Of a stretch of 64,000 nt of DNA, positions 54,268 to 63,964 are shown piece by piece. A model generated the notes under the pieces. The model saw nothing but the letters and a program-made list of their open reading frames with translations. It was not told where the DNA came from and ran no database searches. The position numbers were made by a program, and so were the translations under genes. Source of the DNA: Clostridium lentum. Its GTDB lineage: Bacteria; Bacillota; Clostridia; Clostridiales; Clostridiaceae. Each line of letters starts with the position of its first letter. Position 1 is the first letter of the stretch. The DNA lies in NCBI RefSeq assembly GCF_014287815.1, contig NZ_JACOOQ010000017.1, forward strand, positions 8,258 through 72,257, written 5' to 3'.

Positions 54268-56376
54268 ATGAAAAAAAATGCTTTAACATTAAGACAAAAG
54301 AAAATAATAGAAATTTTAACCAGTCCTAATAATACTGATTTTATAACAATTTCTAATATTGCAGAAAAATTAGGATTAAGCAATAGAACTGTATTAAGGG
54401 ATATGCCTAATGTGGAGAAATGGCTTTATGAAAATGACTTTAATTTTATAAAAAAACCAGGAGTAGGTCTAATTATTGATGAAAGTTTAGAAAACAAAGA
54501 ATTTATATTAGAACTACTAGAATTTGAAAATATAAAAAAAGAATACACTAAAGAAGAAAGAAAAAGAATAATATTAGGAGAATTAATACTTAATAAAACT
54601 CCATTAAAATCATATTATTTTACTTCAAATTTAAAAATATCTGAAGGAATTTTAAATAGCGATTTATATGAATTAGAAAATTGGTTAAATCAATTTAATA
54701 TTAAAATTATAAAAAGACAAGGTGTTGGAATTTATTTAGAAGGTTCTGAAGAAAATTATAGAAAAGTATTATCAAATATTTTATATAGTGCTATAGGACA
54801 AAATAAAATTATAGATTTATTAGGTAATAATAATGAAATAGATAAAAATCTTAAGGATTTAACATTGGAAAATAAATTACTAGATTTTGTAGAGGAAGAC
54901 TTAATAAAAGCTATTCAAAATGTACTAAATAATATAGAGAAAAAATATGAATTTAAGTTATCAGATAATTCCTATATAGGACTAATAATACATTTAACTT
55001 TAGTAATAAAGAGATTGCAAAATGGCGATACAATAATTATGGATAAAGATGTTTTATTAGAATTAGAAAATATGGATGAATTTAAAATAGCAAAAAAAAT
55101 TGCTAATAATTTATCTAAAGAATTAGGTATAGAAATATCAAGAGATGAAATGGGATATATCACCATGCACATTAAAGGTGCAAAATTATCACTAAATAAA
55201 ATTGAAGATAACATAGATTTAAATAATTTGGATATTAGAAAAATATCAAGTACTATTATTGCCAGTATAGAAAACGATTTCCAAATAGATATAATAGATA
55301 AAGATAAATTAAATAGAGATTTATCTAATCATTTAGTTCCTGCTATAAGTAGGTTAACCATGAATCTTAATATTAGAAATCCATTGCTTGATAGTATTAA
55401 AGAAAAATATTATGAAATTTTTAAAGCTTGTGAAAAAGCATGTGAAATACTAAAAAATATAGTTAATATCTCTAAGATATCAGAATCTGAAATTGCATAC
55501 ATAACATTACATTTTGCAGCTGCAATACAAAGAACTTTAGAACAAGAAAAAATAATAGCTGTAGTAGCATGTCCATCTGGCGTTGGGACATCTAGGCTTT
55601 TATCAAGTGATATACAAAGATCATTTAATAATATAATCATTAAAGATAGAATTTCTATTATTAATATAGACATTGATAGTTTAAAAAATCAAGGTATAGA
55701 TTGTATAATTTCTACTGTAAAATTAGATATAGATTATAAATGTATATCAGTAAATCCATTGTTATCAGAAGATGATAAATTGAAACTAAAAAATTTTACA
55801 AAAGAAATATTGGATAACAAAATAAATATGGTATCTAAAAAAGCTGAAAAAAAAATATTTGGAAAAGAAGAAATACAATTAATATCTAATTTAGGTGATA
55901 TTATTATTAATCTGTTATCAAATATAATTTTGAAAGAAGTGAAAACGGTTTTAGATATAAATGATTTAATTTATGTGTCCAGTAAATTATTTAGCGATAA
56001 TGAAGAAGATAGAATAAACATAGAAAATAGATTATTACAACGTGAAAAATTAGGAACTACATATCTGAAAGGATATGACTTAATGCTTTTACATTGTAAA
56101 AGTGATGTAATTAAAGAATGTAAATTTGGAGTAATTCAACTAAAAGATGAATTACTAATAGATGGAAAAAAAATTAAATCTACAATGCTTTCTTTATTAC
56201 CAGAAAATGCAAAACAAATAGAATTAGAAGTTATGAGTGAAATAAGTTGTGAATTAATAGAAAATCTGTATTTTTCAGAAATAATAAAAACAGGAAGTAT
56301 TCATGATATAAAAAGAGAAATTGAAAAAAAACTTACTTATTTTTATAAAAATAAAGTAAAATCAACTATTAAATAA
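54268..56376 (+). CDS. mtlR: PRD-domain transcriptional activator of the mannitol genes
   Basis: A 702-residue PTS-controlled activator. Seen: N-terminal DeoR/BglG-type helix-turn-helix pair (ISNIAEKLGLSNRTVLRDM near 28-46), PRD1 with His242 and His301, PRD2 with His355 and His415, a IIB-like domain with Cys435 (VVACPSGVGTSRLL), and a IIA-like domain at the end (TTYLKGYDLMLLHCKSDV). This order is that of MtlR/LicR-type regulators, whose activity is set by HPr and PTS phosphorylation. It sits opposite to mtlA-mtlD with glmS between. A hairpin follows. Confidence 0.88.
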   Translation: MKKNALTLRQKKIIEILTSPNNTDFITISNIAEKLGLSNRTVLRDMPNVEKWLYENDFNFIKKPGVGLIIDESLENKEFILELLEFENIKKEYTKEERKRIILGELILNKTPLKSYYFTSNLKISEGILNSDLYELENWLNQFNIKIIKRQGVGIYLEGSEENYRKVLSNILYSAIGQNKIIDLLGNNNEIDKNLKDLTLENKLLDFVEEDLIKAIQNVLNNIEKKYEFKLSDNSYIGLIIHLTLVIKRLQNGDTIIMDKDVLLELENMDEFKIAKKIANNLSKELGIEISRDEMGYITMHIKGAKLSLNKIEDNIDLNNLDIRKISSTIIASIENDFQIDIIDKDKLNRDLSNHLVPAISRLTMNLNIRNPLLDSIKEKYYEIFKACEKACEILKNIVNISKISESEIAYITLHFAAAIQRTLEQEKIIAVVACPSGVGTSRLLSSDIQRSFNNIIIKDRISIINIDIDSLKNQGIDCIISTVKLDIDYKCISVNPLLSEDDKLKLKNFTKEILDNKINMVSKKAEKKIFGKEEIQLISNLGDIIINLLSNIILKEVKTVLDINDLIYVSSKLFSDNEEDRINIENRLLQREKLGTTYLKGYDLMLLHCKSDVIKECKFGVIQLKDELLIDGKKIKSTMLSLLPENAKQIELEVMSEISCELIENLYFSEIIKTGSIHDIKREIEKKLTYFYKNKVKSTIK

Positions 56377-56382
56377 AGAATA

Positions 56383-56443
56383 GGGATGTCGCATTAAAAA
56401 TCAACGCAATATATTGTATTGTTTATTCTTAATGCGACATCCC
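56383..56443. terminator. Hairpin between mtlR and MATE gene
   Basis: A 15-bp perfect stem (GGGATGTCGCATTAA and its complement) with an inner CAATATATTG-type stem separates two convergent genes. The tails are only weakly T-rich. Confidence 0.65.
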
Positions 56444-56454
56444 CAGATTCTTTG

Positions 56455-57831
56455 TTATATATTTTTTGCTTCAACTAACTTTATTTTCATTTCACATTTG
56501 CTTTTATTTATTACATATTTATACGCTGGAATAAGAAATGCATCAGCAAAAATCCATGCTACTGGACTTGCTAAACATACTGCAACATAGCCAAAAATAG
56601 GAACTAAGATAAATCCACATAATGCTCTAGCAATCATTTCACACACTCCTGCTAATATAGCAAAAGTTGAATATCCCATTCCTTGGATAGTAAAACGTAC
56701 TACATTTACTATGCATAAAGGAATATAAAAAGCTGCTACGATAATTAAATTTTCACTTACCTTTGCAAGTATTTCTATTTCATTTTCATTTACGAAAAGA
56801 AGGGCTAAGCTCTTGCCAAAAAAAACAGATATCATTAAAGCAACAATTGAATAAACTGAACCAATTATCATACTCTTCTTTATGCCTTCACTTATACGTT
56901 CTAATTTACCAGCACCAATATTTTGTCCTGTATATGTAGCCATTGTAGACCCTAATGCATCAAATGGACAACATAAAAACATAGAAATTTTTCCCGCTGC
57001 TGTTACTGCTGCTACAATTATAGATCCAAGACCATTTACTGCTGCTTGCAGTATGACGCTTCCTATAGCAGTAATAGAATACTGTAGCCCCATAGGTACT
57101 CCCATATAACATAATCTTCTTATACAATATCCATCAATCTTCAATTCATCACTTTCAAATTTTAGAACTGAATATTTTTTTCTCATATATATTAAACATA
57201 ATATACCTGATACAGCTTGAGCTATAACTGTTGCCCAAGCAGCACCAGCTACTCCCATATGCATATAGATAATTAAAAATAAGTCTAAAATTATATTTAT
57301 TATAGATGATATTATCAAAAAGAAAAGTGGCGTTTTACTATCACCTAGTGATCTTATAATTCCAGATAACAAGTTATATAAATAAGTTGCTGGTATACCT
57401 AGAAAAATCACATATATATAGCTATAAGCCCCTTGAATTATATCTTCTGGTGTTCTCATGGCTATTAAAATTTGTCTACAAAACACACAAACTATCAATG
57501 TCATGACTACTGAAAATACTATAGCTAAAAAACCACTATTAAAGACGTACTTACGTAGTTTTTTAAAATTTCCTGCTCCAAATTTTTGTGCCACCGGTAT
57601 GGCAAACCCATTGCAAACACCCATACAAAAACCAATTATCATAAAATTTATTGACCCAGTAGACCCTACAGAAGCTAATGCACTTACCCCTAAATATTTA
57701 CCTACAATAATTGTATCAACCATACTATAAAACTGTTGAAATAACATTCCTAATAATAACGGAATTGCAAAGCCTAAAATAATATTGAAAACATTTCCTT
57801 TGGTCATATCTCTCATTTCACTTTTTCTCAT
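56455..57831 (-). CDS. MATE-family multidrug/cation exporter
   Basis: A 458-residue membrane exporter with twelve hydrophobic segments. Seen: N-terminal IILGFAIPLLLGMLFQQFYSMVDTIIVGKYLG, ALASVGSTGSINFMIIGFCMG, and second-half GLGSIIVAAVTAAGKI. MATE proteins pump drugs or metabolites out against Na+ or H+. The ATG lies 9 bases after AGAGGTTAT. It is monocistronic. No regulator is next to it, and the substrate cannot be told. Confidence 0.9.
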   Translation of the reverse strand: MRKSEMRDMTKGNVFNIILGFAIPLLLGMLFQQFYSMVDTIIVGKYLGVSALASVGSTGSINFMIIGFCMGVCNGFAIPVAQKFGAGNFKKLRKYVFNSGFLAIVFSVVMTLIVCVFCRQILIAMRTPEDIIQGAYSYIYVIFLGIPATYLYNLLSGIIRSLGDSKTPLFFLIISSIINIILDLFLIIYMHMGVAGAAWATVIAQAVSGILCLIYMRKKYSVLKFESDELKIDGYCIRRLCYMGVPMGLQYSITAIGSVILQAAVNGLGSIIVAAVTAAGKISMFLCCPFDALGSTMATYTGQNIGAGKLERISEGIKKSMIIGSVYSIVALMISVFFGKSLALLFVNENEIEILAKVSENLIIVAAFYIPLCIVNVVRFTIQGMGYSTFAILAGVCEMIARALCGFILVPIFGYVAVCLASPVAWIFADAFLIPAYKYVINKSKCEMKIKLVEAKNI

Positions 57832-57968
57832 AACCCATAACCTCTCTCTTTATATTTTCCTTAATTTTTATTACTCCAAAGATATATTATTATATAATGT
57901 CTACAATTTCCATATATTTCACATAATTATTTTTTACAAAATTTTACTATATTTTCGCAAATTTCTTT

Positions 57969-58076
57969 TTACTCTTCTACCTCATAGTAGATAACTTTGT
58001 CATTAACTAGTGGTTCTAGTACTAAGCCTACAAACTGACTTTCACCATTAAGTTATTGAATATAGTAGTCACACAT
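57969..58076 (-). pseudogene. Fragment of a broken small gene behind the M20 gene
   Basis: Directly after the U tract of the M20 terminator a frame reads MCDYYIQ, TAA, then LNGESQFVGLVLEPLVNDKV and IYYEVEE and a TAA. The good coding character after the early stop suggests either a nonsense mutation (CAA-TAA) or loss of the 5' part. There is no ribosome binding site. Not recognised. Confidence 0.4.
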
Positions 58077-58114
58077 AAAAATCCAGATATACAATTATTT
58101 AAGTATATCTGGAT
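58076..58114 (-). terminator. Terminator of the M20 amidohydrolase gene
   Basis: The perfect 12-bp stem ATCCAGATATAC/GTATATCTGGAT with a U5 tail on the minus strand lies 14 bases after the stop. Confidence 0.9.
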
Positions 58115-58127
58115 TTATTAATTTTAA

Positions 58128-59312
58128 TTATTTATTATTTTTTAGCCACATTATAGCACTATATGCATGTATAGCTGCTCCTGTAGGTAATATATCCTCA
58201 TTGAAAACTACCTTTTCATTATGCATAGCTTCTCCATATAAACTATTTTCTTGCTTTGTACCAGCTCCTAACATAATATATACGCTTGGAACCTCATATG
58301 AATAAGAAGCAAAATCTTCTGAACCCATTCCACCTTGCTCAAATAAAACAACTGCTTTTTCTCCAACTATATCTTTCATATAACCAGTAAGTTCATGAGC
58401 TAATTCATCATTATTTGCTAATGGTGGTACAGATGATAACTCTATCAATTCTGCTTCTCCTCTAAGCATTTTAGCTGTAGAAGTAACTATTTCATTCATT
58501 CTATCAAAAATAAATTCCCCTACTTCTTTATCTAAACTTCTTATAGTTCCTTCCATAACAACTTCTTCCGGTATTACATTTGGTACATCTCCACCTACAA
58601 ATTTACCTATTGTAACAACAGCTGATTCAGTAGCTGATATTTCTCTAGTTAAAATAGTTTGAATTGCTAAATAGATATGTGCAGCTATATTGATTGGATC
58701 TATTCCTGTTTCTGGCATAGCTCCATGACATCCTTTTCCTTTTACAACAATTCTAAATCTATTACACCCTGCAATACTAGTTCCTAAACCACATAATACA
58801 ACATTTGAAGGTGTTCCTGAATGAACATGCATTGCTAAAGCTGCATCAACTTTAGGATTTTCAAGTACCCCTGCCTTTATCATTTTCTTAGAACCAGTAA
58901 ATCCTTCTTCATCAGGTTGAAAAACTAATTTAATAGTTCCTTCTATCTCATCTTGATTTTCTTTAAGTAATCTTGCTGCTCCTAATAACATTGCTGTATG
59001 CATATCATGTCCACATGCATGCATGCATCCATTAGTAGACTTAAAGTCACATGAAGTTTTTTCAGCTATAGGAAGTGCATCCATATCTGCTCTTAATAAA
59101 AAAGTTTTTCCTGGTTTGTTTCCTTTAATTGTAGCTACTATTCCACTTTCACAAATTTCTTCAGGAGAATATCCAAATTCAACTAATTTATCCATAACAT
59201 ATTTTTTAGTTTTTGGTAACTCTTGACCTACCTCTGGATTACTGTGAATTACTCTTCTATAGCTTATAATTTCTTCTTTTATAAGTTTTGCTTGTTCTAT
59301 AAATTTTTTCAT
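58128..59312 (-). CDS. M20 family amidohydrolase (N-acyl-amino acid / hippurate type)
   Basis: A 394-residue zinc amidohydrolase. Seen: MHACGHDMHTAMLLGAARLL near 97-116 with Cys and His metal ligands, VFQPDEEGFTGSKKMIKAGVL near 128-148 with catalytic Glu, AMHVHSG, GCNRFRIVVKGKGCHGAMPETGIDP in the dimerisation domain, and GGMGSEDFASY near the end. The family splits N-acyl amino acids, hippurate, or indole and peptide conjugates; exact substrate open. A neighbour of bile salt hydrolase, which also cleaves an amide conjugate, but the two have separate transcripts. Confidence 0.88.
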   Translation of the reverse strand: MKKFIEQAKLIKEEIISYRRVIHSNPEVGQELPKTKKYVMDKLVEFGYSPEEICESGIVATIKGNKPGKTFLLRADMDALPIAEKTSCDFKSTNGCMHACGHDMHTAMLLGAARLLKENQDEIEGTIKLVFQPDEEGFTGSKKMIKAGVLENPKVDAALAMHVHSGTPSNVVLCGLGTSIAGCNRFRIVVKGKGCHGAMPETGIDPINIAAHIYLAIQTILTREISATESAVVTIGKFVGGDVPNVIPEEVVMEGTIRSLDKEVGEFIFDRMNEIVTSTAKMLRGEAELIELSSVPPLANNDELAHELTGYMKDIVGEKAVVLFEQGGMGSEDFASYSYEVPSVYIMLGAGTKQENSLYGEAMHNEKVVFNEDILPTGAAIHAYSAIMWLKNNK

Positions 59313-59428
59313 ATGTTTACCTCTTTATTTTTATTTTATAAACTTAATATTATACTTTTTATTTTCAAAGTCAATTAAATAATTGTAAACAAAAAAGAAA
59401 TTTATTTTTAATAATTTTTTTAAAATCT

Positions 59429-59486
59429 AGACCCTACTCTTTTAATTTAAAATTAATCAAAAATATATATTTGAGGGTCTTTTTTA
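59429..59486 (+). terminator. Plus-strand terminator-like hairpin without a gene
   Basis: AGACCCT pairs with AGGGTCT across a 38-base AT-rich loop and is followed by T6. No plus-strand gene ends here. It may end an antisense or small RNA, or be a chance structure. Confidence 0.4.
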
Positions 59487-59496
59487 AGTATCATTA

Positions 59497-59511
59497 TGAT
59501 AAAATTTATCA
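59497..59511. promoter_or_regulatory. 15-bp palindrome between bsh and the M20 gene
   Basis: TGATAAA-A-TTTATCA is a perfect 7+1+7 palindrome about 190 bases upstream of the M20 start and 39 bases past the bsh stop. An operator is possible; the regulator is unknown. Confidence 0.3.
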
Positions 59512-59549
59512 CAATAAAAATTTGCTTCAATAATTAAATTTTAGGTAAT

Positions 59550-60536
59550 TTAATTTTGATATATTATATTTAATTTATCTAAATACTCAAACCTTTTAAT
59601 TTCTTTACCATCTAAATCCTCTTTATTCATATCAACTGCACTAACTCCATTATTGTTATATGTAGAATAATAATAAATGCCTTTTTGTTGACACATACAA
59701 GAAGAATATAAAGTAATATCATCTGATCCTTCACTAATTACAGCACCTCTAGGCATTGCTACATTATTTAACATATGAAAAAATTGACTTATTCCTGATA
59801 ATAAATCTTCTGATACTGGAAATTTTGATTTTAAATATGCTATTCTTACAAATCTATCAACTCCAGAAAGTCCTCCTGGTAACCCTTTTGTACCCATCCC
59901 TACCCCTAAAGGTCTTAATTCTTTATTGCCCCATTTCACATTTTCTGGTTGAACAGGTGTGGTTTTCATATATTCATTTAAATTAGTTAAATGCCAACCA
60001 AATGTTGGTGAATTAGTTAAAACTCCAATTGGATTATCATAAGTTTTAAATCCTTCTTTTGTTTTTTCTATAACTATAGATTTTCCATTAGTATCTGAAA
60101 CTATCCAATGAAGTGTTGGAAGAGGTGTTTTTTCATTAATTGGTATTGCCACTAATTCTATATTTTTAATTTCATTTAAAACCTCATCTACTGTTTGAAA
60201 ATTTGATAGTATCCATAAAATTAAATCATATGGTGCTATATTTTTCTTTCCATGAACTTCATTTTCTTCTGCGTGAAAATATCCTGGAAAATTAAGTCCT
60301 GCACACCCTAATCCTTTTTCATTAAATGCATCTGCAAAAGCTGGATAATCATCTATAACACTGGCCATACCCAATATTGCATATTTATTTTTTCTTATCT
60401 CTCCAGTAACTCTATCTCTATACTCATAATTTCTAGGAACTAATGTTACTGCTTGATTAAATGAATATGCCAAATCCATATTTCTACCAAATAAATTATA
60501 ACCATCTTTAGTTGATAACGTTAACGCTGTACACAT
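59550..60536 (-). CDS. Bile salt hydrolase (choloylglycine hydrolase)
   Basis: Ntn-hydrolase of 328 residues that deconjugates glycine- and taurine-linked bile acids. Seen: the mature N-terminal Cys2 in MCTALTLSTKDG, FGRNMDLAYSFNQ with Arg18 and Asp21, KGLGCAGLNFPGYF, NSPTFGWHLTNLN with Asn near 171-175, and LYSSCMCQQKGIYYYSTYN. The sequence is close throughout to the C. perfringens enzyme, as far as I recall it. The ATG at 60536 follows GGAGGAGAT and is required for the catalytic Cys; an upstream TTG is inside that site. No signal peptide: cytoplasmic. Monocistronic. Confidence 0.93.
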   Translation of the reverse strand: MCTALTLSTKDGYNLFGRNMDLAYSFNQAVTLVPRNYEYRDRVTGEIRKNKYAILGMASVIDDYPAFADAFNEKGLGCAGLNFPGYFHAEENEVHGKKNIAPYDLILWILSNFQTVDEVLNEIKNIELVAIPINEKTPLPTLHWIVSDTNGKSIVIEKTKEGFKTYDNPIGVLTNSPTFGWHLTNLNEYMKTTPVQPENVKWGNKELRPLGVGMGTKGLPGGLSGVDRFVRIAYLKSKFPVSEDLLSGISQFFHMLNNVAMPRGAVISEGSDDITLYSSCMCQQKGIYYYSTYNNNGVSAVDMNKEDLDGKEIKRFEYLDKLNIIYQN

Positions 60537-60694
60537 TTTTATCTCCTCCAAAGTAAATTTTATCTTAAATTAAAAAATCTATAAATCTATCCTAATTTCT
60601 TAAAATAATTTTTCTATTATTATTTTTTAATTATCAGATAAACTTAGTATTCTCTACTAAGACATTATTCATTCATTTATTATTAAGATAAAAC

Positions 60695-60732
60695 AAACCC
60701 ATGAAAATCAAAAGTTTGCTTTTCATGGGTTT
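60695..60732 (-). terminator. Terminator of the pfl operon
   Basis: A 13-bp perfect stem (AAACCCATGAAAA and its complement) has a U-rich tail on the minus strand, 20 bases after the pflA stop. Confidence 0.88.
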
Positions 60733-60751
60733 ATATGTTGCATGATATTAT

Positions 60752-61525
60752 TTATCGTGATAAATACCCTCTATATTCACTTGTATAAAGAAGCTTTTTA
60801 GCATTTTCTACCCTCTCTTTAGTAGGTGGTTTTACATTAATTAAAGGATAAGCAATACCAAGTTTCTCCCATTTAAAAATTCCAAGGTCATGATAAGGAA
60901 TTACTTCTACACGATCTACATTGCTTAAAGTCTTGATAAATTCATTAAGTCTTATCAATTCTTCATCATTATCACTTCCACCTGGTACCAATACATGACG
61001 AATCCATACTGGTTTGTTAATTTCTGATAAATACTTAGCCATATCAAGAATATTTAAATTACTCCATCCTGTAAGTTTTTTATGCTTAGATTCATCTATT
61101 TCTTTAATATCCAAAATTACAAGATCAGTTACATTCATAAGCTCCTTAAACTTGCTAAAGAAAGGCTCTTCTCTTGTAAATGGATTTCCAGACGTATCTA
61201 ATGTTACGTGAACACCTTTAGCCTTAGCCTTTTTAAAAAATTCATTTAAGAAATCTATTTGGATAAGTGGCTCACCACCACTCACTGTAATGCCTCCTCC
61301 ACTTTTCCAATAAGTTTTATATTTTAAAGCTTGAGTCAAAAGCTCATCAGCAGTTCTTTCCTCACCACCATTAATATCCCAAGTATCAGGATTGTGACAA
61401 AACTTGCATCTCATATGACAGCCATTAAAAAAAACAACAAAACGCACTCCAGGTCCATCAACAGATCCAAAAGTTTCTATTGAATGAATTTTTGCTATAT
61501 TTTTATTCAAATTAAATTTCTGCAT
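60752..61525 (-). CDS. pflA: Pyruvate formate-lyase activating enzyme
   Basis: Radical SAM enzyme that puts the glycyl radical on PflB. Seen: [17 protein letters not shown] with the cluster Cys36, Cys40 and Cys43, [20 protein letters not shown] at the N terminus, TVSGGEPL, and WIRHVLVPG near 157. Length 257 is normal. The chosen ATG at 61525 overlaps the end of pflB by 14 bases; no strong ribosome binding site is present, so translation is probably coupled to pflB. A longer start 8 codons upstream is possible. Confidence 0.95.
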   Translation of the reverse strand: MQKFNLNKNIAKIHSIETFGSVDGPGVRFVVFFNGCHMRCKFCHNPDTWDINGGEERTADELLTQALKYKTYWKSGGGITVSGGEPLIQIDFLNEFFKKAKAKGVHVTLDTSGNPFTREEPFFSKFKELMNVTDLVILDIKEIDESKHKKLTGWSNLNILDMAKYLSEINKPVWIRHVLVPGGSDNDEELIRLNEFIKTLSNVDRVEVIPYHDLGIFKWEKLGIAYPLINVKPPTKERVENAKKLLYTSEYRGYLSR

Positions 61526-63764
61526 GGCATGTTCTAGAAATAACATCAAGTTGTTGTTCTCTTGTTAAATCTATAAATTTAACTGCATAACCTGATACAC
61601 GAATGGTAAAGTTAGCATATTCTTCTTTTTCAGGATGTTCCATAGCATCTTTTAATTTTTCAACACCAAATACGTTAACATTTAAATGATGTGATCCTTG
61701 TTCAAAATATCCATCTAATACTTGTACAAGTTTATCAGCTTGTTCTTCTTTATCATGACCAAGTGCTGTTGGGTTAATTGTTTGTGTATTTGAAATACCA
61801 TCTAAAGCCCATTCATATGGTAATTTAGCTACAGAATTTAATGAAGCAAGCAATCCATTATTTTCTGCTCCATAAGATGGACTTGCTCCTGGTGAAAGTG
61901 GAGTCCAAGCTTCACGTCCATCTGGCATATTACCTGTATATTTACCATATACTACATTAGATGTTATAGTAAGAATTGATGTTGTTGGTTCAGAATTTCT
62001 GTATGTGTGTCTCTTCTTGATTTTGTCAAGGAATGACTTAAGAACATATACACCTATTTCATCAGCTCTGTCATCATCATTACCGTATTTAGGGAAGTCC
62101 CCTTCAATTTCATAATCTGTAACAATGCCTGCTTCATTACGTATTGTCTTAACTTTAGCATACTTAATTGCCGAAAGAGAATCTATTACATGTGAGAATC
62201 CTGCAATACCTGTGGCAAATGTACGTCTTACATCTGTATCAATAAGAGCCATTTCTGCTGCTTCATAATAATATTTATCATGCATATATTGAATTAAATT
62301 TAGAACATTTACATAAAGACCTGCAAGCCAATCACTCATTTGTTCATATTTTGCAATAACTTCATCATAATTAAGATATTCAGAAGTTATTCCCTTATAT
62401 TCTGGTCCAACTTGTTTACCTGATTTTTCATCAATACCACCATTTATTGCATAAAGTAAACATTTAGCTAAATTAGCTCTAGCTCCAAAAAACTGCATTT
62501 CCTTCCCTGTTTGAGTAGCTGATACACAACAACAAATTGAATAATCATCTCCCCATACTGGTTTCATAACATCATCATTTTCATATTGAATAGAACTTGT
62601 TTCTACTGAAATCTTAGCTGCATACTTCTTAAAATTTTCAGGAAGTGCAGAAGAATAAAATACAGTAATATTTGGCTCTGGTGCAGGTCCCATATTTTCT
62701 AATGTGTGAAGGAAACGATAGTCATTCTTTGTTACCATATGGCGTCCATCAACACCTATACCTGCTAATCCAATAGTAACCCATGAAGGATCGCCTGAAA
62801 ATAATTCATTATAAGATGTTATTCTTGCATATTTAACCATTCTACATTTCATTGTTAAATGGTCAATTAATTCTTGAGCTTCTCTTTCTGTAATAACTCC
62901 CTTATCTAAATCTCTTTGAATATATATATCAAGAAATGTAGATACACGCCCTATTGACATAGCTGCACCATTTTGAGTTTTTATTGCAGCTAAGTATCCA
63001 AAATATAACCATTGAACTGCTTCCTTAGCATCTTTTGCTGGTTGTGATATATCATATCCATAGCTTTCAGCCATTTTTTTCATATTTTCAAGTGCTCTAC
63101 GTTGTTCTGTAATTTCTTCTCTTAAACGAATAATATCATCTGTCATAGTACCATCGCCACAATTATTAAAATCGTTAGTTTTTTCTTCTATAAGATGATC
63201 TATACCATAAAGAGCAACTCTTCTGTAATCTCCAACAATACGTCCACGCCCATAAGTATCAGGAAGTCCTGTAATTATATGACTATGACGTGCTTTTTTC
63301 ATTTCTGGTGTATAAGCATCAAATACTGCTTGATTATGAGTTTTATGATATTCAGTAAAAATTTTGTGTAATTCTGTATTTACTTTATATCCATAATTTT
63401 CACAGGATTGTTCAGCCATTTTTATACCGCCATATGGCATAAAAGCTCTTTTTAAAGGCTTGTCTGTTTGAAGACCAACAATTTTTTCAAGTTCTTTTAA
63501 AGATTCATCAATATACCCTGGACCATAAGATGTAAGGCTAGAAACTACTTCAGTTTCCATATCAAGTACTCCACCCTTAGCTCTTTCTTCCTTTTGTAGT
63601 TCTTGTAATCTGCTCCAAAGTTTGTTTGTAGCATCTGTCGGAGCTGCAAGAAAACTTTCATCACCATCATATGGTTTATAATTTTTTTGAATGAAATCTC
63701 TTACATTGATTTCTTCTTTCCATAATCGCCCTTCAAAGCCTTCCCATTGTTCTTTTTCTAACAT
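61512..63764 (-). CDS. pflB: Pyruvate formate-lyase (formate C-acetyltransferase)
   Basis: Glycyl-radical enzyme converting pyruvate and CoA to acetyl-CoA and formate without oxygen. Seen: catalytic Cys pair in [12 protein letters not shown] near 407-418, and the C-terminal radical Gly725 in RVSGYAVKF. Length 750 is typical. N-terminal [20 protein letters not shown] matches pyruvate-type enzymes rather than diol dehydratases. The ATG at 63764 lies 7 bases after GGAGG; an ATG two codons earlier is too close to that site. Transcribed with pflA from a near-consensus promoter. Confidence 0.97.
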   Translation of the reverse strand: MLEKEQWEGFEGRLWKEEINVRDFIQKNYKPYDGDESFLAAPTDATNKLWSRLQELQKEERAKGGVLDMETEVVSSLTSYGPGYIDESLKELEKIVGLQTDKPLKRAFMPYGGIKMAEQSCENYGYKVNTELHKIFTEYHKTHNQAVFDAYTPEMKKARHSHIITGLPDTYGRGRIVGDYRRVALYGIDHLIEEKTNDFNNCGDGTMTDDIIRLREEITEQRRALENMKKMAESYGYDISQPAKDAKEAVQWLYFGYLAAIKTQNGAAMSIGRVSTFLDIYIQRDLDKGVITEREAQELIDHLTMKCRMVKYARITSYNELFSGDPSWVTIGLAGIGVDGRHMVTKNDYRFLHTLENMGPAPEPNITVFYSSALPENFKKYAAKISVETSSIQYENDDVMKPVWGDDYSICCCVSATQTGKEMQFFGARANLAKCLLYAINGGIDEKSGKQVGPEYKGITSEYLNYDEVIAKYEQMSDWLAGLYVNVLNLIQYMHDKYYYEAAEMALIDTDVRRTFATGIAGFSHVIDSLSAIKYAKVKTIRNEAGIVTDYEIEGDFPKYGNDDDRADEIGVYVLKSFLDKIKKRHTYRNSEPTTSILTITSNVVYGKYTGNMPDGREAWTPLSPGASPSYGAENNGLLASLNSVAKLPYEWALDGISNTQTINPTALGHDKEEQADKLVQVLDGYFEQGSHHLNVNVFGVEKLKDAMEHPEKEEYANFTIRVSGYAVKFIDLTREQQLDVISRTCHAEI

Positions 63765-63821
63765 TTTCATTCCTCCACAAATTATTAACATATTCAAATT
63801 TGAAAACTATACTCAAGAAAA

Positions 63822-63850
63822 ATATTATCTTATTTTATCATTTATGTCAA
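63822..63850 (-). promoter_or_regulatory. Promoter of pflB-pflA
   Basis: TTGACA, a 17-base spacer and TAATAT on the minus strand, about 60 bases upstream of the pflB start. It is the best -35/-10 match in the window. Confidence 0.75.
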
Positions 63851-63881
63851 TATTTTCCTTAAACAGTTTATTATACAAATT

Positions 63882-63964
63882 AAAAAAGTGGCTTTCGCCA
63901 CGCTCCCTTCGGGAATTTAATTTTAAGTATTCTAAAAGGCATAGAACTAACATCGGTTCTATGC
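63882..63964 (-). terminator. Two tandem hairpins upstream of pflB
   Basis: On the minus strand GCATAGAAC/GTTCTATGC is followed by CTTTTA, and 38 bases later GTGGC-GAAA-GCCAC is followed by U6, a classic terminator. CCCGAAGGG lies between. They close a gene right of the window and insulate the pfl promoter. Confidence 0.75.

Noticed and set aside
60537..60551. Upstream TTG start for bile salt hydrolase
   Set aside because: It would hide the catalytic Cys from the N terminus and lies inside the GGAGGAG ribosome binding site.
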